Below, one piece after another: positions 1-6,573 of a stretch of DNA of 52,538 nt. The DNA is from Acidobacteriota bacterium (lineage in GTDB: Bacteria > Acidobacteriota > Vicinamibacteria > Vicinamibacterales > UBA8438). Position 1 is the stretch's first letter; each line of letters starts with the position of its first letter. Under the pieces are notes generated by a model. The model was given only the letters and a program-made list of their open reading frames with translations. It was not told where the DNA came from and made no database searches. A program made the position numbers and the translations under genes. The stretch is taken from assembly GCA_026708265.1 (NCBI GenBank), contig JAPOVI010000071.1, positions 1-52,538 of the forward strand, written 5' to 3'.

Positions 1-1996
1 GCGCCGTCAGCTCCGCCGCCGAGAAGGGCTTGACGAGGTAGTCCGCCGCACCGGCCTCCAGCGCCCGGACGATGGTCTCTTCCCGTCCGTAGGCCGAGAT
101 GAAGATGACCGGCAGGTCGGCCAACTCGGGCACGCGCTCCAGCAGCTCGATACCGCCGGTCCCGGGCAGCAGCAGGTCCAGCAGGACCAGCGCCGGCCGG
201 TGCCTGCTGACCAGGCCCGCCAGCTCCTCCGCGTCGCCGCTCAGGACCGGCGTGTAGCCGGCTTCGGAGAGCGCGTCCTGGACGTAGCGCAGCATCTCCG
301 GGTCGTCATCCACCACCAGGATACGCGCCGCACGCGCGCCGCGGGACGTCCGGCGGCGTGATGGGGCCGCCGCTCCTTCCACGGGCTCGTCCGCCACCGG
401 GATCGTGAACGTGAACCGGGTGCCGTGCCCGAGCCCCGCGCTCTCGGCCCGGATGCGGCCCCCGTGCGCTTCCACCAGCCCCTTGCAGATGGCGAGACCG
501 AGGCCGAATCCCCGCAGGCCGTCGCCGCCGCCGACATCGGCGTACTTGCGGAACAGGTGCGGCAGCCGGTCCGGCGGCACACCCCGCCCTTCGTCGGCGA
601 CGGAGACAGCGACGTGCACCCCGTCGCGCAACGCCCCGACGTGAATCGAGGACGACTCGGGAGAGTGCCGCGACGCGTTGGAGAACAGGTTGTTCAGCAC
701 CTGGACGATGCGCCGCTCGTCGGCCAGCACTGGGGGCAGGTCCGGCGACAGGTCGATGCGGACCGTCTGCCGGCCGCCGCCGCTCACGAACGTCGTGCGG
801 GCCCGGTGCACCAGCGCGCCGACCTCGGCCGGCACGGGGTCGACCGACAGCGTCCCGGAGTCGATGCGCCCCGCATCCAGCAGGTCGCCGATGAGTCCGT
901 CCATGTGGTCGGCCTGCGAGTCGATGATCCGGAAGAACTGCCGCACCTCGGCCGGGTCCAGGACCCGCGAGGCGCGCAGTACGGTGGCCGTCGAGCCCTT
1001 GATCGAGGTGAGCGGCGCGCGCAGCTCGTGGCTCACCATCCCCAGGAACTCGGCCCGCAGCCGCTCCAGCTCCTCGAGCGGCGCCAGGTCCTGCAGGGTG
1101 ACGACCATCGACACGGCGGCGCCGTCCGCAGACCGGATCGGGGTGGCGTTGACCAGCAGCGTGACGCTCCGGCCGCCGGGTGCCGACAGCACGACCTGCT
1201 CGGCGCGCACCGTCGCGGCGCCGCTGATCACCCGCTTCATCGGGAACTCGGCCAGCGCGACCTCGCGCCCGTCGGAGAACCGGCACGTGAGCACGCCCAG
1301 CAGCTCTTCCAGCGGGGAGCCGGGTGCGCCCAGCCTGCCAGCAAGGCGCCGGGCCTCTCCGTTGAACGACACGGGATGGCCGGTTCCGGCGTCGAAGACG
1401 GCCACCCCGACCGGAGAGGTCTCCACCAGGGCCTCGAGGTCGGCCCGCGCCCGCTGCTCGTCGCGGTGCGCACGGGCGTTGGTGATCGCATTGGCTGCTT
1501 GCGAGGCGAACAGCACCAGGAGGTCCTCGTCGTCGGCCGTGAACGCCTGCCCGCCCTCTTTCTCGGCGAGGAAGAAGTCCCCGACATGCAGGCCCCGGTA
1601 GCGCATCGGCGTCGCCTGCAGGGCCGTCTTCGACAGCACGAGGTCCGTGGAGAAGCCGAGCGACCGCAGGTAGGCCCGCAGGTCGGGGACTCGGAGCGGT
1701 CCCGGAAGGTCGCGCAGGTGCTCGAAGAGGCGCATTGCATCGGGCCACGCCATCATCTCCCGCTGCTCGTCGGCGGTGAGTCCGGAGGTGACGAACTCCT
1801 GCGGCTCCCCGGCCGCATCGAGGGCGGTGATCACGCCGTAGCGGGCGCCGGTCAGGGCGCGGGCCCTGTCGACGGTCTCGCGGAGGACGGCGCCGACGTC
1901 CAGGCTCGCGCTGATGCGCAGCACGGCCGCGCTGAGACTGGCGATGCGTTCGCGCAACGCTCGGACTTCGGAGTCCCGATCTCTGTCTGTCTTCAA
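1..1996 (-). CDS. Hybrid sensor histidine kinase with GAF, PAS, HisKA, HATPase and receiver domains (partial, 3' end outside window)
   Basis: The visible 665 residues read as a GAF-like sensor (about 30-165), a PAS-like domain (about 180-285), a HisKA dimerisation domain with phospho-accepting His323 in VSHELRAPL, a HATPase domain (N-box NNLFSNASRHS, G-boxes DEGRGVP and GFGLGLAI), and a receiver domain with VVDDDPE, phospho-acceptor Asp607 in LLDLLLPG and the conserved lysine in LVKPFS. Translation runs off position 1, so anything after the receiver (a winged-helix domain is common in this architecture) is not seen. I place the start at TTG 1996, preceded by GGAGG eight bases upstream. GTG 2011 is the alternative. 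The remnant copy at 3584-3730 keeps GGAGG and TTG, while sequence upstream of it carries indels between the copies, which supports a non-coding leader there. It is divergent from the FG-GAP genes. The ligand is unknown. Confidence 0.88.
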   Translation of the reverse strand, partial: MKTDRDRDSEVRALRERIASLSAAVLRISASLDVGAVLRETVDRARALTGARYGVITALDAAGEPQEFVTSGLTADEQREMMAWPDAMRLFEHLRDLPGPLRVPDLRAYLRSLGFSTDLVLSKTALQATPMRYRGLHVGDFFLAEKEGGQAFTADDEDLLVLFASQAANAITNARAHRDEQRARADLEALVETSPVGVAVFDAGTGHPVSFNGEARRLAGRLGAPGSPLEELLGVLTCRFSDGREVALAEFPMKRVISGAATVRAEQVVLSAPGGRSVTLLVNATPIRSADGAAVSMVVTLQDLAPLEELERLRAEFLGMVSHELRAPLTSIKGSTATVLRASRVLDPAEVRQFFRIIDSQADHMDGLIGDLLDAGRIDSGTLSVDPVPAEVGALVHRARTTFVSGGGRQTVRIDLSPDLPPVLADERRIVQVLNNLFSNASRHSPESSSIHVGALRDGVHVAVSVADEGRGVPPDRLPHLFRKYADVGGGDGLRGFGLGLAICKGLVEAHGGRIRAESAGLGHGTRFTFTIPVADEPVEGAAAPSRRRTSRGARAARILVVDDDPEMLRYVQDALSEAGYTPVLSGDAEELAGLVSRHRPALVLLDLLLPGTGGIELLERVPELADLPVIFISAYGREETIVRALEAGAADYLVKPFSAAELTA

Positions 1997-2203
1997 GGGC
2001 CCCGCCTCCACTAGGATCCGCTCGCGACGACCGTCGGCGTTCCGTGGCGGCGTCGGGTCCGCGTCCCGCGCGGAGAACGCGCGCGGTGCACGCCGACCAT
2101 CGGTGCTCGCCCGGAAGAGCCAACATGCTACGCGGAAAGAACACCTAGGTGAAGCTGGCAAACATGGAGAGTACATTGCCATCGTGATAGGCTGCCTCGT
2201 GGT
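1868..2203 (-). repeat. Duplicated kinase 5' end and upstream region, copy A (intact gene)
   Basis: This stretch holds the first codons of the hybrid kinase, its leader and its upstream region. It aligns base for base, with few indels, to 3601-3940. Matching landmarks include the codons for LDVGA(V/I)LRETV, the GGAGG plus TTG start region, the block around GGAGAACGCGCGCGG, and the distal block around AAAGAACACCTA. Beyond 2203 and about 3940 the copies diverge. It is a segmental duplication rather than a mobile element: no terminal inverted repeats or transposase are visible. Confidence 0.8.
2125..2153 (-). promoter_or_regulatory. Possible sigma70-type promoter of the hybrid kinase, with overlapping palindrome
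   Basis: On the minus strand TTCACC (2153-2148) and TAGCAT (2130-2125) are separated by 17 bases. A perfect 10-bp palindrome, CACCTAGGTG (2142-2151), overlaps the -35 element and could be an operator. The segment lies in the part of the intergenic region conserved in the second copy near 3.9 kb, but there the palindrome is degraded. Prediction from sequence only; the leader would be about 120 bases. Confidence 0.35.
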
Positions 2204-2272
2204 TGCAAACGGAACGGCGCAGCAGCGACAGCAACGAGCTCAGCAGGCTTGGCCGCGAGAGGGAGAGACCTC

Positions 2273-2536
2273 GTGACCCCGAGAGATTCAGCCGACCTGC
2301 TTGCCGCGCACGAGCTGTCCTTCTGCGCCCTGTTCCGCACCATGGGCGAGAACCAGCGCGTCTTGCTCCTCCCTCATCTTCAGAACCTCGTCGAGGCCCA
2401 GCACGAACCCTCCGCCTGGTCCTGGTCGATTTGTGGGGCCCGATTCAGCCGCAGTCCCCGGCTGCGTACCGGAACGACGGCAGCGGGCGGTTCCGTCCCC
2501 TGCCGGCAGCCGGCCGAGCCTGGCCGGCGGACGTGA
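2273..2536 (+). other. Small helical ORF fused out of frame to an FG-GAP fragment; probably decayed
   Basis: From GTG 2273, with the purine-rich GAGGGAGAG upstream, about 40 codons read as an amphipathic helical peptide (DLLAAHELSFCALF, then LLLPHLQNLVEA). From about 2413 the DNA is instead the 3' end of an FG-GAP gene in another frame, and this frame becomes nonsense up to its stop at 2536. The start resembles the neighbouring 95-residue helical protein at 2673 (DLLTAIHANGRGVRALF), so it may be the remains of a related small gene truncated at the junction. No function can be assigned. Confidence 0.4.
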
Positions 2537-2673
2537 ACGGGGACGGGTGGACGGACTTCGCCGTGCCGTCGTGGATCTTCGGCCCGGACGATCGCGACAA
2601 CACCCGAGACGGCTTCACCCTGATCGCCACGGTGCTCAACACCACGAGACCGGGCCCGGTGCGGTGCGACTGA
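2413..2673 (+). pseudogene. C-terminal fragment of an FG-GAP/VCBS repeat protein
   Basis: The frame ending at TGA 2671-2673 matches the last part of the intact gene at 4317-5801: WGPIQPQSPAAYRNDG against WGPIRKQSPIAYRNNG, the calcium loop DVNGDGWTD, FGPDDRDNTRDGFTL and the closing VRCD. It lacks everything before the last two blades, has no start of its own, and has lost about a dozen residues between RPLP and AWPADV that the intact copy keeps. It is a truncated relic of a paralogue. The stop overlaps the ATG of the next small gene (TGATG). Confidence 0.85.
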
Positions 2674-2960
2674 TGCCTGGCCCCCGCCCCACTGCACCGG
2701 TGGCCGTGCCGACGGCGGTGCGCAGGCGGTCGGCGACGCGGCAGGACTACGTCGACCTGCTCACGGCCATCCACGCGAACGGCCGAGGGGTCAGGGCGTT
2801 GTTCGAGGCCTTGGAGGCCAGCGAGAAGCGCACGGCCGCGAAGTTCGACCGGCTCGAAGCGAGGGTGACGTATCTTTTCGTCCGGGTGGAGAAACGGCTG
2901 GACCGCATCGAGAGGAAGCTCGACGCCGTCGTGCAGGCCGTCGGCGCGAACGTCGATTGA
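2673..2960 (+). CDS. Small helical/coiled-coil protein, unknown function
   Basis: The 95-residue product has no signal peptide or membrane segment. After a Pro/Arg-rich start it becomes strongly helical, with heptad-like spacing through RALFEALEASEKRTAAKF and RVEKRLDRIERKLDAVVQA, as expected of a coiled coil. Its ATG overlaps the stop of the FG-GAP fragment before it, and an FG-GAP remnant follows 25 bases later. That mirrors the intact pair at 4093-5801 (small helical protein, then FG-GAP protein), so I infer it is the surviving first gene of a decayed duplicate unit. Whether it is expressed is unclear. Confidence 0.5.
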   Translation: MPGPRPTAPVAVPTAVRRRSATRQDYVDLLTAIHANGRGVRALFEALEASEKRTAAKFDRLEARVTYLFVRVEKRLDRIERKLDAVVQAVGANVD

Positions 2961-2985
2961 GGGCCGGAACGTCCGGGGTTCAGGC

Positions 2986-3486
2986 ATGAGACAGGGCCCG
3001 CCGGCGAGCCGCTTCCTCCTCTTGGCGTCGATCCCGGCGGCTCCCGCACCCGCGACATCCGCCGGGCCGACGGGCAACCGGAGGACCGCCACGATCAGAT
3101 CCCGGTCCGCGTGTTCCCGGCCGGCAGGACGGTCGCTTCCGGCACGTCCCACGGCGCGTCAGGGGCCGGATGGACGCGCGCGGTGGACGCGCCACCGTGG
3201 CCGACTTCAATGAGGACGGATGGCCCGACTTCGCCCTGTTCGATGTCGGAACCCACGTCGGCGAGCGGAGCCTGCGCTTCGGCAATCGCCGGAGCTGTAC
3301 TTCAGCAACGTCAGGGCGTGCTCCGGCGCAGCAACGCGCTGCCGCCGCGGTCCGGCGGGAGCATATGGGCGGCCGAACCCCGAGTACTCCGGTCCCGCCA
3401 ACCTGCACTTGAGGGCGGCGCCGGCCGTTGGCGACATCGACGGCGACGGCGAGCTGGACCTGTGGGTGTCGGGTCGCGGCTCGTGA
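2986..3486 (+). pseudogene. N-terminal fragment of an FG-GAP/VCBS repeat protein, broken by frameshifts
   Basis: Homology to the first 40 percent of the intact gene at 4317 is spread over several frames. A signal-peptide-like start (ATG 2986, SRFLLLASIPAAPAPA) is followed in another frame by GQPEDRHDQIPVRVF (about 3066). A third frame gives the calcium loop DFNEDGWPDFALFDVG and ERSLRFGN (about 3200-3290), and a fourth segment gives PELYFSN, PNPEYSGPANLHL and the loop DIDGDGELDLWV, ending at TGA 3484-3486. At least three frame changes and the absent C-terminal blades mark it as dead. Confidence 0.82.
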
Positions 3487-3583
3487 CGGGTCGCTGAAGG
3501 GCCAAGGAGACACGGTGATGAGAGGGGCACGACAGTGTCGGTCGTCAGCAGCATGGCGGCGCCAGCGTGGCCACGGGCCACGG

Positions 3584-3730
3584 AAGGTCGTGCAGGTGCT
3601 CGACGGTCTCGCGCAGGATTGCGCCGACGTCCAGGCATCGCACTGATGCGCAACACGGCCGCGCTGAGACTGGAGATACGCGCGGGCAGCGCACCGGATC
3701 TCGGAGTCTCGCTGCCCCGTCTGACTTCAA
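3584..3730 (-). pseudogene. Remnant of a second hybrid kinase gene, 5' end with an internal deletion
   Basis: From the TTG equivalent at 3730 the frame reads LKSDGAARLRD, then LDVGAILRETV, matching the start of the kinase at 1996. It then jumps directly to EHLHDLPWP, which corresponds to EHLRDLPGP some fifty codons further on in the intact kinase. Roughly 150 bases are therefore deleted in frame, and homology ends near 3584. GGAGG is still in place upstream of the TTG. No kinase domain remains. Confidence 0.8.
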
Positions 3731-3940
3731 GCGCCCCGCCTCCACCGGGATCCGCACGCTCGCTGCGACCGTCGACCGTCCGGTGGCGGCGTCGGGTTCG
3801 CGCCCCGGACGGAGAACGCGCGCGGCACGGCTGGCCATCAGTGCTCGATCGGGAGCGCCAACACATTACACAAAAAGAACACCTACTTGGGCCTGTCCGA
3901 AATGGGCAGTACATAACCCTTGTGGTAGGCTGCCCGCAGC
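3601..3940 (-). repeat. Duplicated kinase 5' end and upstream region, copy B (remnant)
   Basis: Second copy of the segment at 1868-2203, in the same orientation. Besides the coding remnant it keeps much of the upstream non-coding sequence, including the GAACACCTA block and the GGTAGGCTGCC block. Downstream, towards 4093, the copies no longer match. Confidence 0.8.
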
Positions 3941-4092
3941 CCGACCGGTCAGCGTAGACGGATGCGAGCGCCGGCCGACAAGTTGGCCGGCGGGCGGCGG
4001 TTGGGACCATCGGGAGCGCGTGCCTTTCCGTTCAACACAGTTCACCACCTGCGTCTCCAGATCACCGAAGTTCGAGGGGAGGGCGGGTCAGC

Positions 4093-4320
4093 ATGAATCG
4101 TCTCCAGGTCTTCGCCATCAGCGCCCTCCTCTACTGCGCCGTGCTCGCGATCGTCGCCGCCTGGCTCGACGCTCGGATCGACCGCCGCGTCGACGAGCGC
4201 GTAGCCCGTGCCGTCAACGCCGTGGTTGCTGTCCAGCGCGCTGAGATAGAGCGCATCCGCGCGCTCGTCGCCGCCGAACAGCAGCGCCACCGGCAAGCAT
4301 CCGAGGAGAAGGCGCCGTGA
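4093..4320 (+). CDS. Small membrane-anchored coiled-coil protein, unknown function
   Basis: 75 residues: a short N-terminus, one hydrophobic helix (about residues 5-24, VFAISALLYCAVLAIVAAWL), then a charged helix with heptad character (RIDRRVDERVARAVN and QRAEIERIRALVAAEQQRH). The predicted product sits in the inner membrane with a helical tail. A GGGGAGGGCGGG stretch lies just upstream of the ATG. Its TGA overlaps the GTG of the FG-GAP gene (GTGA), so the two are probably translationally coupled. No family recognised. Confidence 0.6.
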   Translation: MNRLQVFAISALLYCAVLAIVAAWLDARIDRRVDERVARAVNAVVAVQRAEIERIRALVAAEQQRHRQASEEKAP

Positions 4321-5801
4321 CCGTCAGTCTGGTGCTGGGTTTCGCTCTCGCCGCTGGGGTACCGGCTCTCGCGCAGACCTTCGAGCATGTGGAGACGCCG
4401 AACCTCGGCCGCCATGACAGCGTGCTCGAGGTTGCCGACCTCAACCGCGACGGCCGCGACGACCTCGTGGTGGGTGGCCGGCATGAGGCATACGAGAACG
4501 GACAGCCGGAGGATCGCTTCCGGAAGTCGGTCGTGCGCGTGCTGTTCGGCACGCGAAACGGCCGTTTCCGGCCGGCTCCGGCGCGTTTCGTGCAGGGAAC
4601 GGTGCGCGCGCGGCGACCGATCGTTGTCGCGGCGGACTTCAACAACGACCGCCAGCCGGACCTCGCCGTCTTCGACTACGGGGTTTACGTGGCGGGGGAC
4701 ACTAGCGTCGGGATCGGCAACCCTCCACAGCTCTACCTGAGCCGCCGCGGGGGGCGCCGTCTGTTCCGATCGCCGGCGCTCGCCAATGCCGTCCGGCGCT
4801 ACAACCGGCGGCATCCCAACCCGGACTACTCCGGCCCCGCCGACCTGCATCTCAAGGCGGCCGCCGCGGGCGACCTCGACGGCGACGGGGATGTGGACCT
4901 GTGGGTCCAGAGCATCGGCGGCGCCAACGTCGGCCCCCACGTCATGGTCAACAACGGCGACGAGACGTTCACGCTGGATCCCGACCGTGCCCCTCCCGAC
5001 GTCCACTTCAACCGCCCGCAGGAGCACTGGTACTTCGCCGGGGTGCATCTCACGGACATCGACAACGACGGGGACCTGGACGTGCTCCAGGGGCAGTCGC
5101 GCGACGACCACCCATCCACCCGCAACCAGTTCAACATCGTTCTGGTCAACGACGGGACCGGGCACTTCCCGTCGCGGATCGAGCTGCCGCACGCCCGCTT
5201 CTACCGCGGCTTCACGGCCGTCGGGGAGATAGCCACCTTCGACATCAACGGCGATGGACTGCTCGACATCCTCCTGAATCACTCCCGGAACGACCTCAGC
5301 ACGGACGCCCAGAGGGGCGTGCTTCCGTTCACCGGGCGCTACATCCAGACGCTCATCAACCGCGGCGACCAGACGTTCAGCGACGAGACCAACACCTGGA
5401 TCAAGGGGCAGGGAACGACGCGCGCCCAGCGCTACCCGAACGGCGAACATCTGTACAACGGCGGGGCGATGGTGCTGCACGACCTGGATCGCGACGGCTG
5501 CCCGGATCTCCTGATGGCCGACACCTGGGGGCCGATTCGGAAGCAGTCCCCGATTGCGTATCGCAACAACGGCCGCGGCCAGTTCCGGGCGCTACCGCCC
5601 GAGCGGTTCTGGCGTCGCAGCCGGGACTTGTGGTTCGGGTACGGCGCCTGGCCGGCGGACGTGAACGGCGACGGACGGATCGATTTCGTCGTGCCTACGT
5701 GGATTCTCGGCCCCGACAACCGCGAGAACACCAGGGACGACTACACCCTGTTCACGACCGTGCTCAACACGACCCCGCCCTGGCCGACCCGTTGCGACTG
5801 A
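4317..5801 (+). CDS. Exported FG-GAP/VCBS repeat protein, predicted seven-bladed beta-propeller
   Basis: 494 residues beginning at GTG 4317 with a signal peptide (hydrophobic core LVLGFALAAGVPALA, probable cut after ALAQ). Seven calcium-loop motifs of the DxDxDG type follow: DLNRDGRDD, DFNNDRQPD, DLDGDGDVD, DIDNDGDLD, DINGDGLLD, DLDRDGCPD and DVNGDGRID. Seven is the count expected for an integrin-alpha-like propeller. The second loop lacks the usual glycine. The protein should be secreted or outer-surface. FG-GAP proteins often bind partners or carbohydrates, but no ligand can be read here. It is coupled to the small membrane protein upstream and divergent from a sensor kinase whose duplicated 5' end lies beside its broken paralogues. 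Confidence 0.9.
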   Translation: MTVSLVLGFALAAGVPALAQTFEHVETPNLGRHDSVLEVADLNRDGRDDLVVGGRHEAYENGQPEDRFRKSVVRVLFGTRNGRFRPAPARFVQGTVRARRPIVVAADFNNDRQPDLAVFDYGVYVAGDTSVGIGNPPQLYLSRRGGRRLFRSPALANAVRRYNRRHPNPDYSGPADLHLKAAAAGDLDGDGDVDLWVQSIGGANVGPHVMVNNGDETFTLDPDRAPPDVHFNRPQEHWYFAGVHLTDIDNDGDLDVLQGQSRDDHPSTRNQFNIVLVNDGTGHFPSRIELPHARFYRGFTAVGEIATFDINGDGLLDILLNHSRNDLSTDAQRGVLPFTGRYIQTLINRGDQTFSDETNTWIKGQGTTRAQRYPNGEHLYNGGAMVLHDLDRDGCPDLLMADTWGPIRKQSPIAYRNNGRGQFRALPPERFWRRSRDLWFGYGAWPADVNGDGRIDFVVPTWILGPDNRENTRDDYTLFTTVLNTTPPWPTRCD

Positions 5802-6004
5802 GGCCGCGGGCGTCAAACCGCTCGGCGCCCGTCGCACCTCCGCCGGAGCTCGACCCGATGGCACTCAGATACGTCGTCGCCGTTCTATTCCCTGGCGGCC
5901 CTTGGCTCGTCGGCCTCAGCCAGTCGAAGGTGATGCTGGAAGACCCTCGCCCGCCAACGGCTTCTTCACCTCGTTCACCGACCGGCGGTGCCGCGACGCA
6001 ACCG

Positions 6005-6241
6005 TCAGGCTCCGAACCCCGTCAGTGGGAGGCATCCAGGCCGCACTCCGCCGCGTCCACTCGACGGGCGCTGCGGGTGTCGCGGGTTGCAGATGTACTT
6101 GACCACCTTCGCGGCGCCTCCGGCCAGGAACTGCGCCCACGCATCCATGAGTCGGCGTCGTCGCTCGAACAGGTCGCTACGGAGGTAGGCGCCCTCGACT
6201 CCGCCGACAGTGTGCGCCAAGTTCGCCGCACCCCGAGGCAC
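6005..6241 (-). pseudogene. C-terminal stub of a tyrosine recombinase (P4-type integrase)
   Basis: The frame reads NLAHTVGGVEGAYLRSDLFE then RRRLMDAWAQFLAG, the pattern found at the extreme C-terminus of P4-like tyrosine integrases (AHxxG, AYxRxDxLEKRRxLMxxWA). An in-frame TAG at 6275-6277 stops the frame just upstream, and the catalytic Arg-His-Arg-Tyr region is absent, so only about fifty integrase residues survive. The remnant lies about 90 bases from the 3' end of tRNA-Leu, the usual site for such integrases. The rest of 5802-6326 shows no other gene. Confidence 0.75.
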
Positions 6242-6326
6242 CAGCAGGGTCAGCGTGCCGCCGTCGGTGAACCGCTACGACTCTGACCGGCTCCGCGTCA
6301 CGAGCGCATGGTTGGGAAGGGGTTGG

Positions 6327-6415
6327 TGGTGCCGGAGGTGGGAATCGAACCCACACGAGGGGTGAGCCTCACTGGATTTTGAGTCCAGCGCGTCTGCCAG
6401 TTTCGCCACTCCGGC
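6327..6415 (-). tRNA. tRNA-Leu, anticodon CAA
   Basis: 86 nucleotides plus an encoded CCA. The acceptor stem pairs GCCGGAG with CTCCGGC, the anticodon stem-loop is CTGGA-CTCAAAA-TCCAG with CAA at plus-strand 6379-6381, and the T-arm carries GGTTCGATTCC. The long variable arm (GAGGCTCACCCCTC) is typical of class II tRNA-Leu. It decodes UUG. The integrase stub lies beyond its 3' end. Confidence 0.97.
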
Positions 6416-6432
6416 GGCGGGCCGAGAAGCCG

Positions 6433-6438
6433 ATTGTA
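6433..6438 (-). promoter_or_regulatory. -10 element for tRNA-Leu
   Basis: On the minus strand TACAAT lies 17 bases before the mature tRNA 5' end, which would give a short 5' precursor. No good -35 is seen at 16-18 bases upstream. Confidence 0.4.
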
Positions 6439-6573
6439 CCAAGGAACGCTGCGCTTCGCTTCCGGTCCGGCACGGTGACGACGCAACCGAGATTCGAGAG
6501 ACAAGGCGGCCGGCAGAGACGCAAGTCGCGGCAAGCGGCCCCGTCACCTCTTCCGCGGGGCGGCCCGCGCCGA

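Noticed and set aside
425-2014. 529-residue plus-strand open frame across the sensor kinase
   Set aside because: It is antisense to the kinase, whose minus-strand frame shows complete GAF, HisKA, HATPase and receiver motifs. The plus-strand product is Arg/Gly/Pro-rich without domains.
5802-6004. Short open frames after the FG-GAP gene
   Set aside because: No family resemblance, codon bias or ribosome-binding site. Treated as non-coding remains next to the integrase stub.
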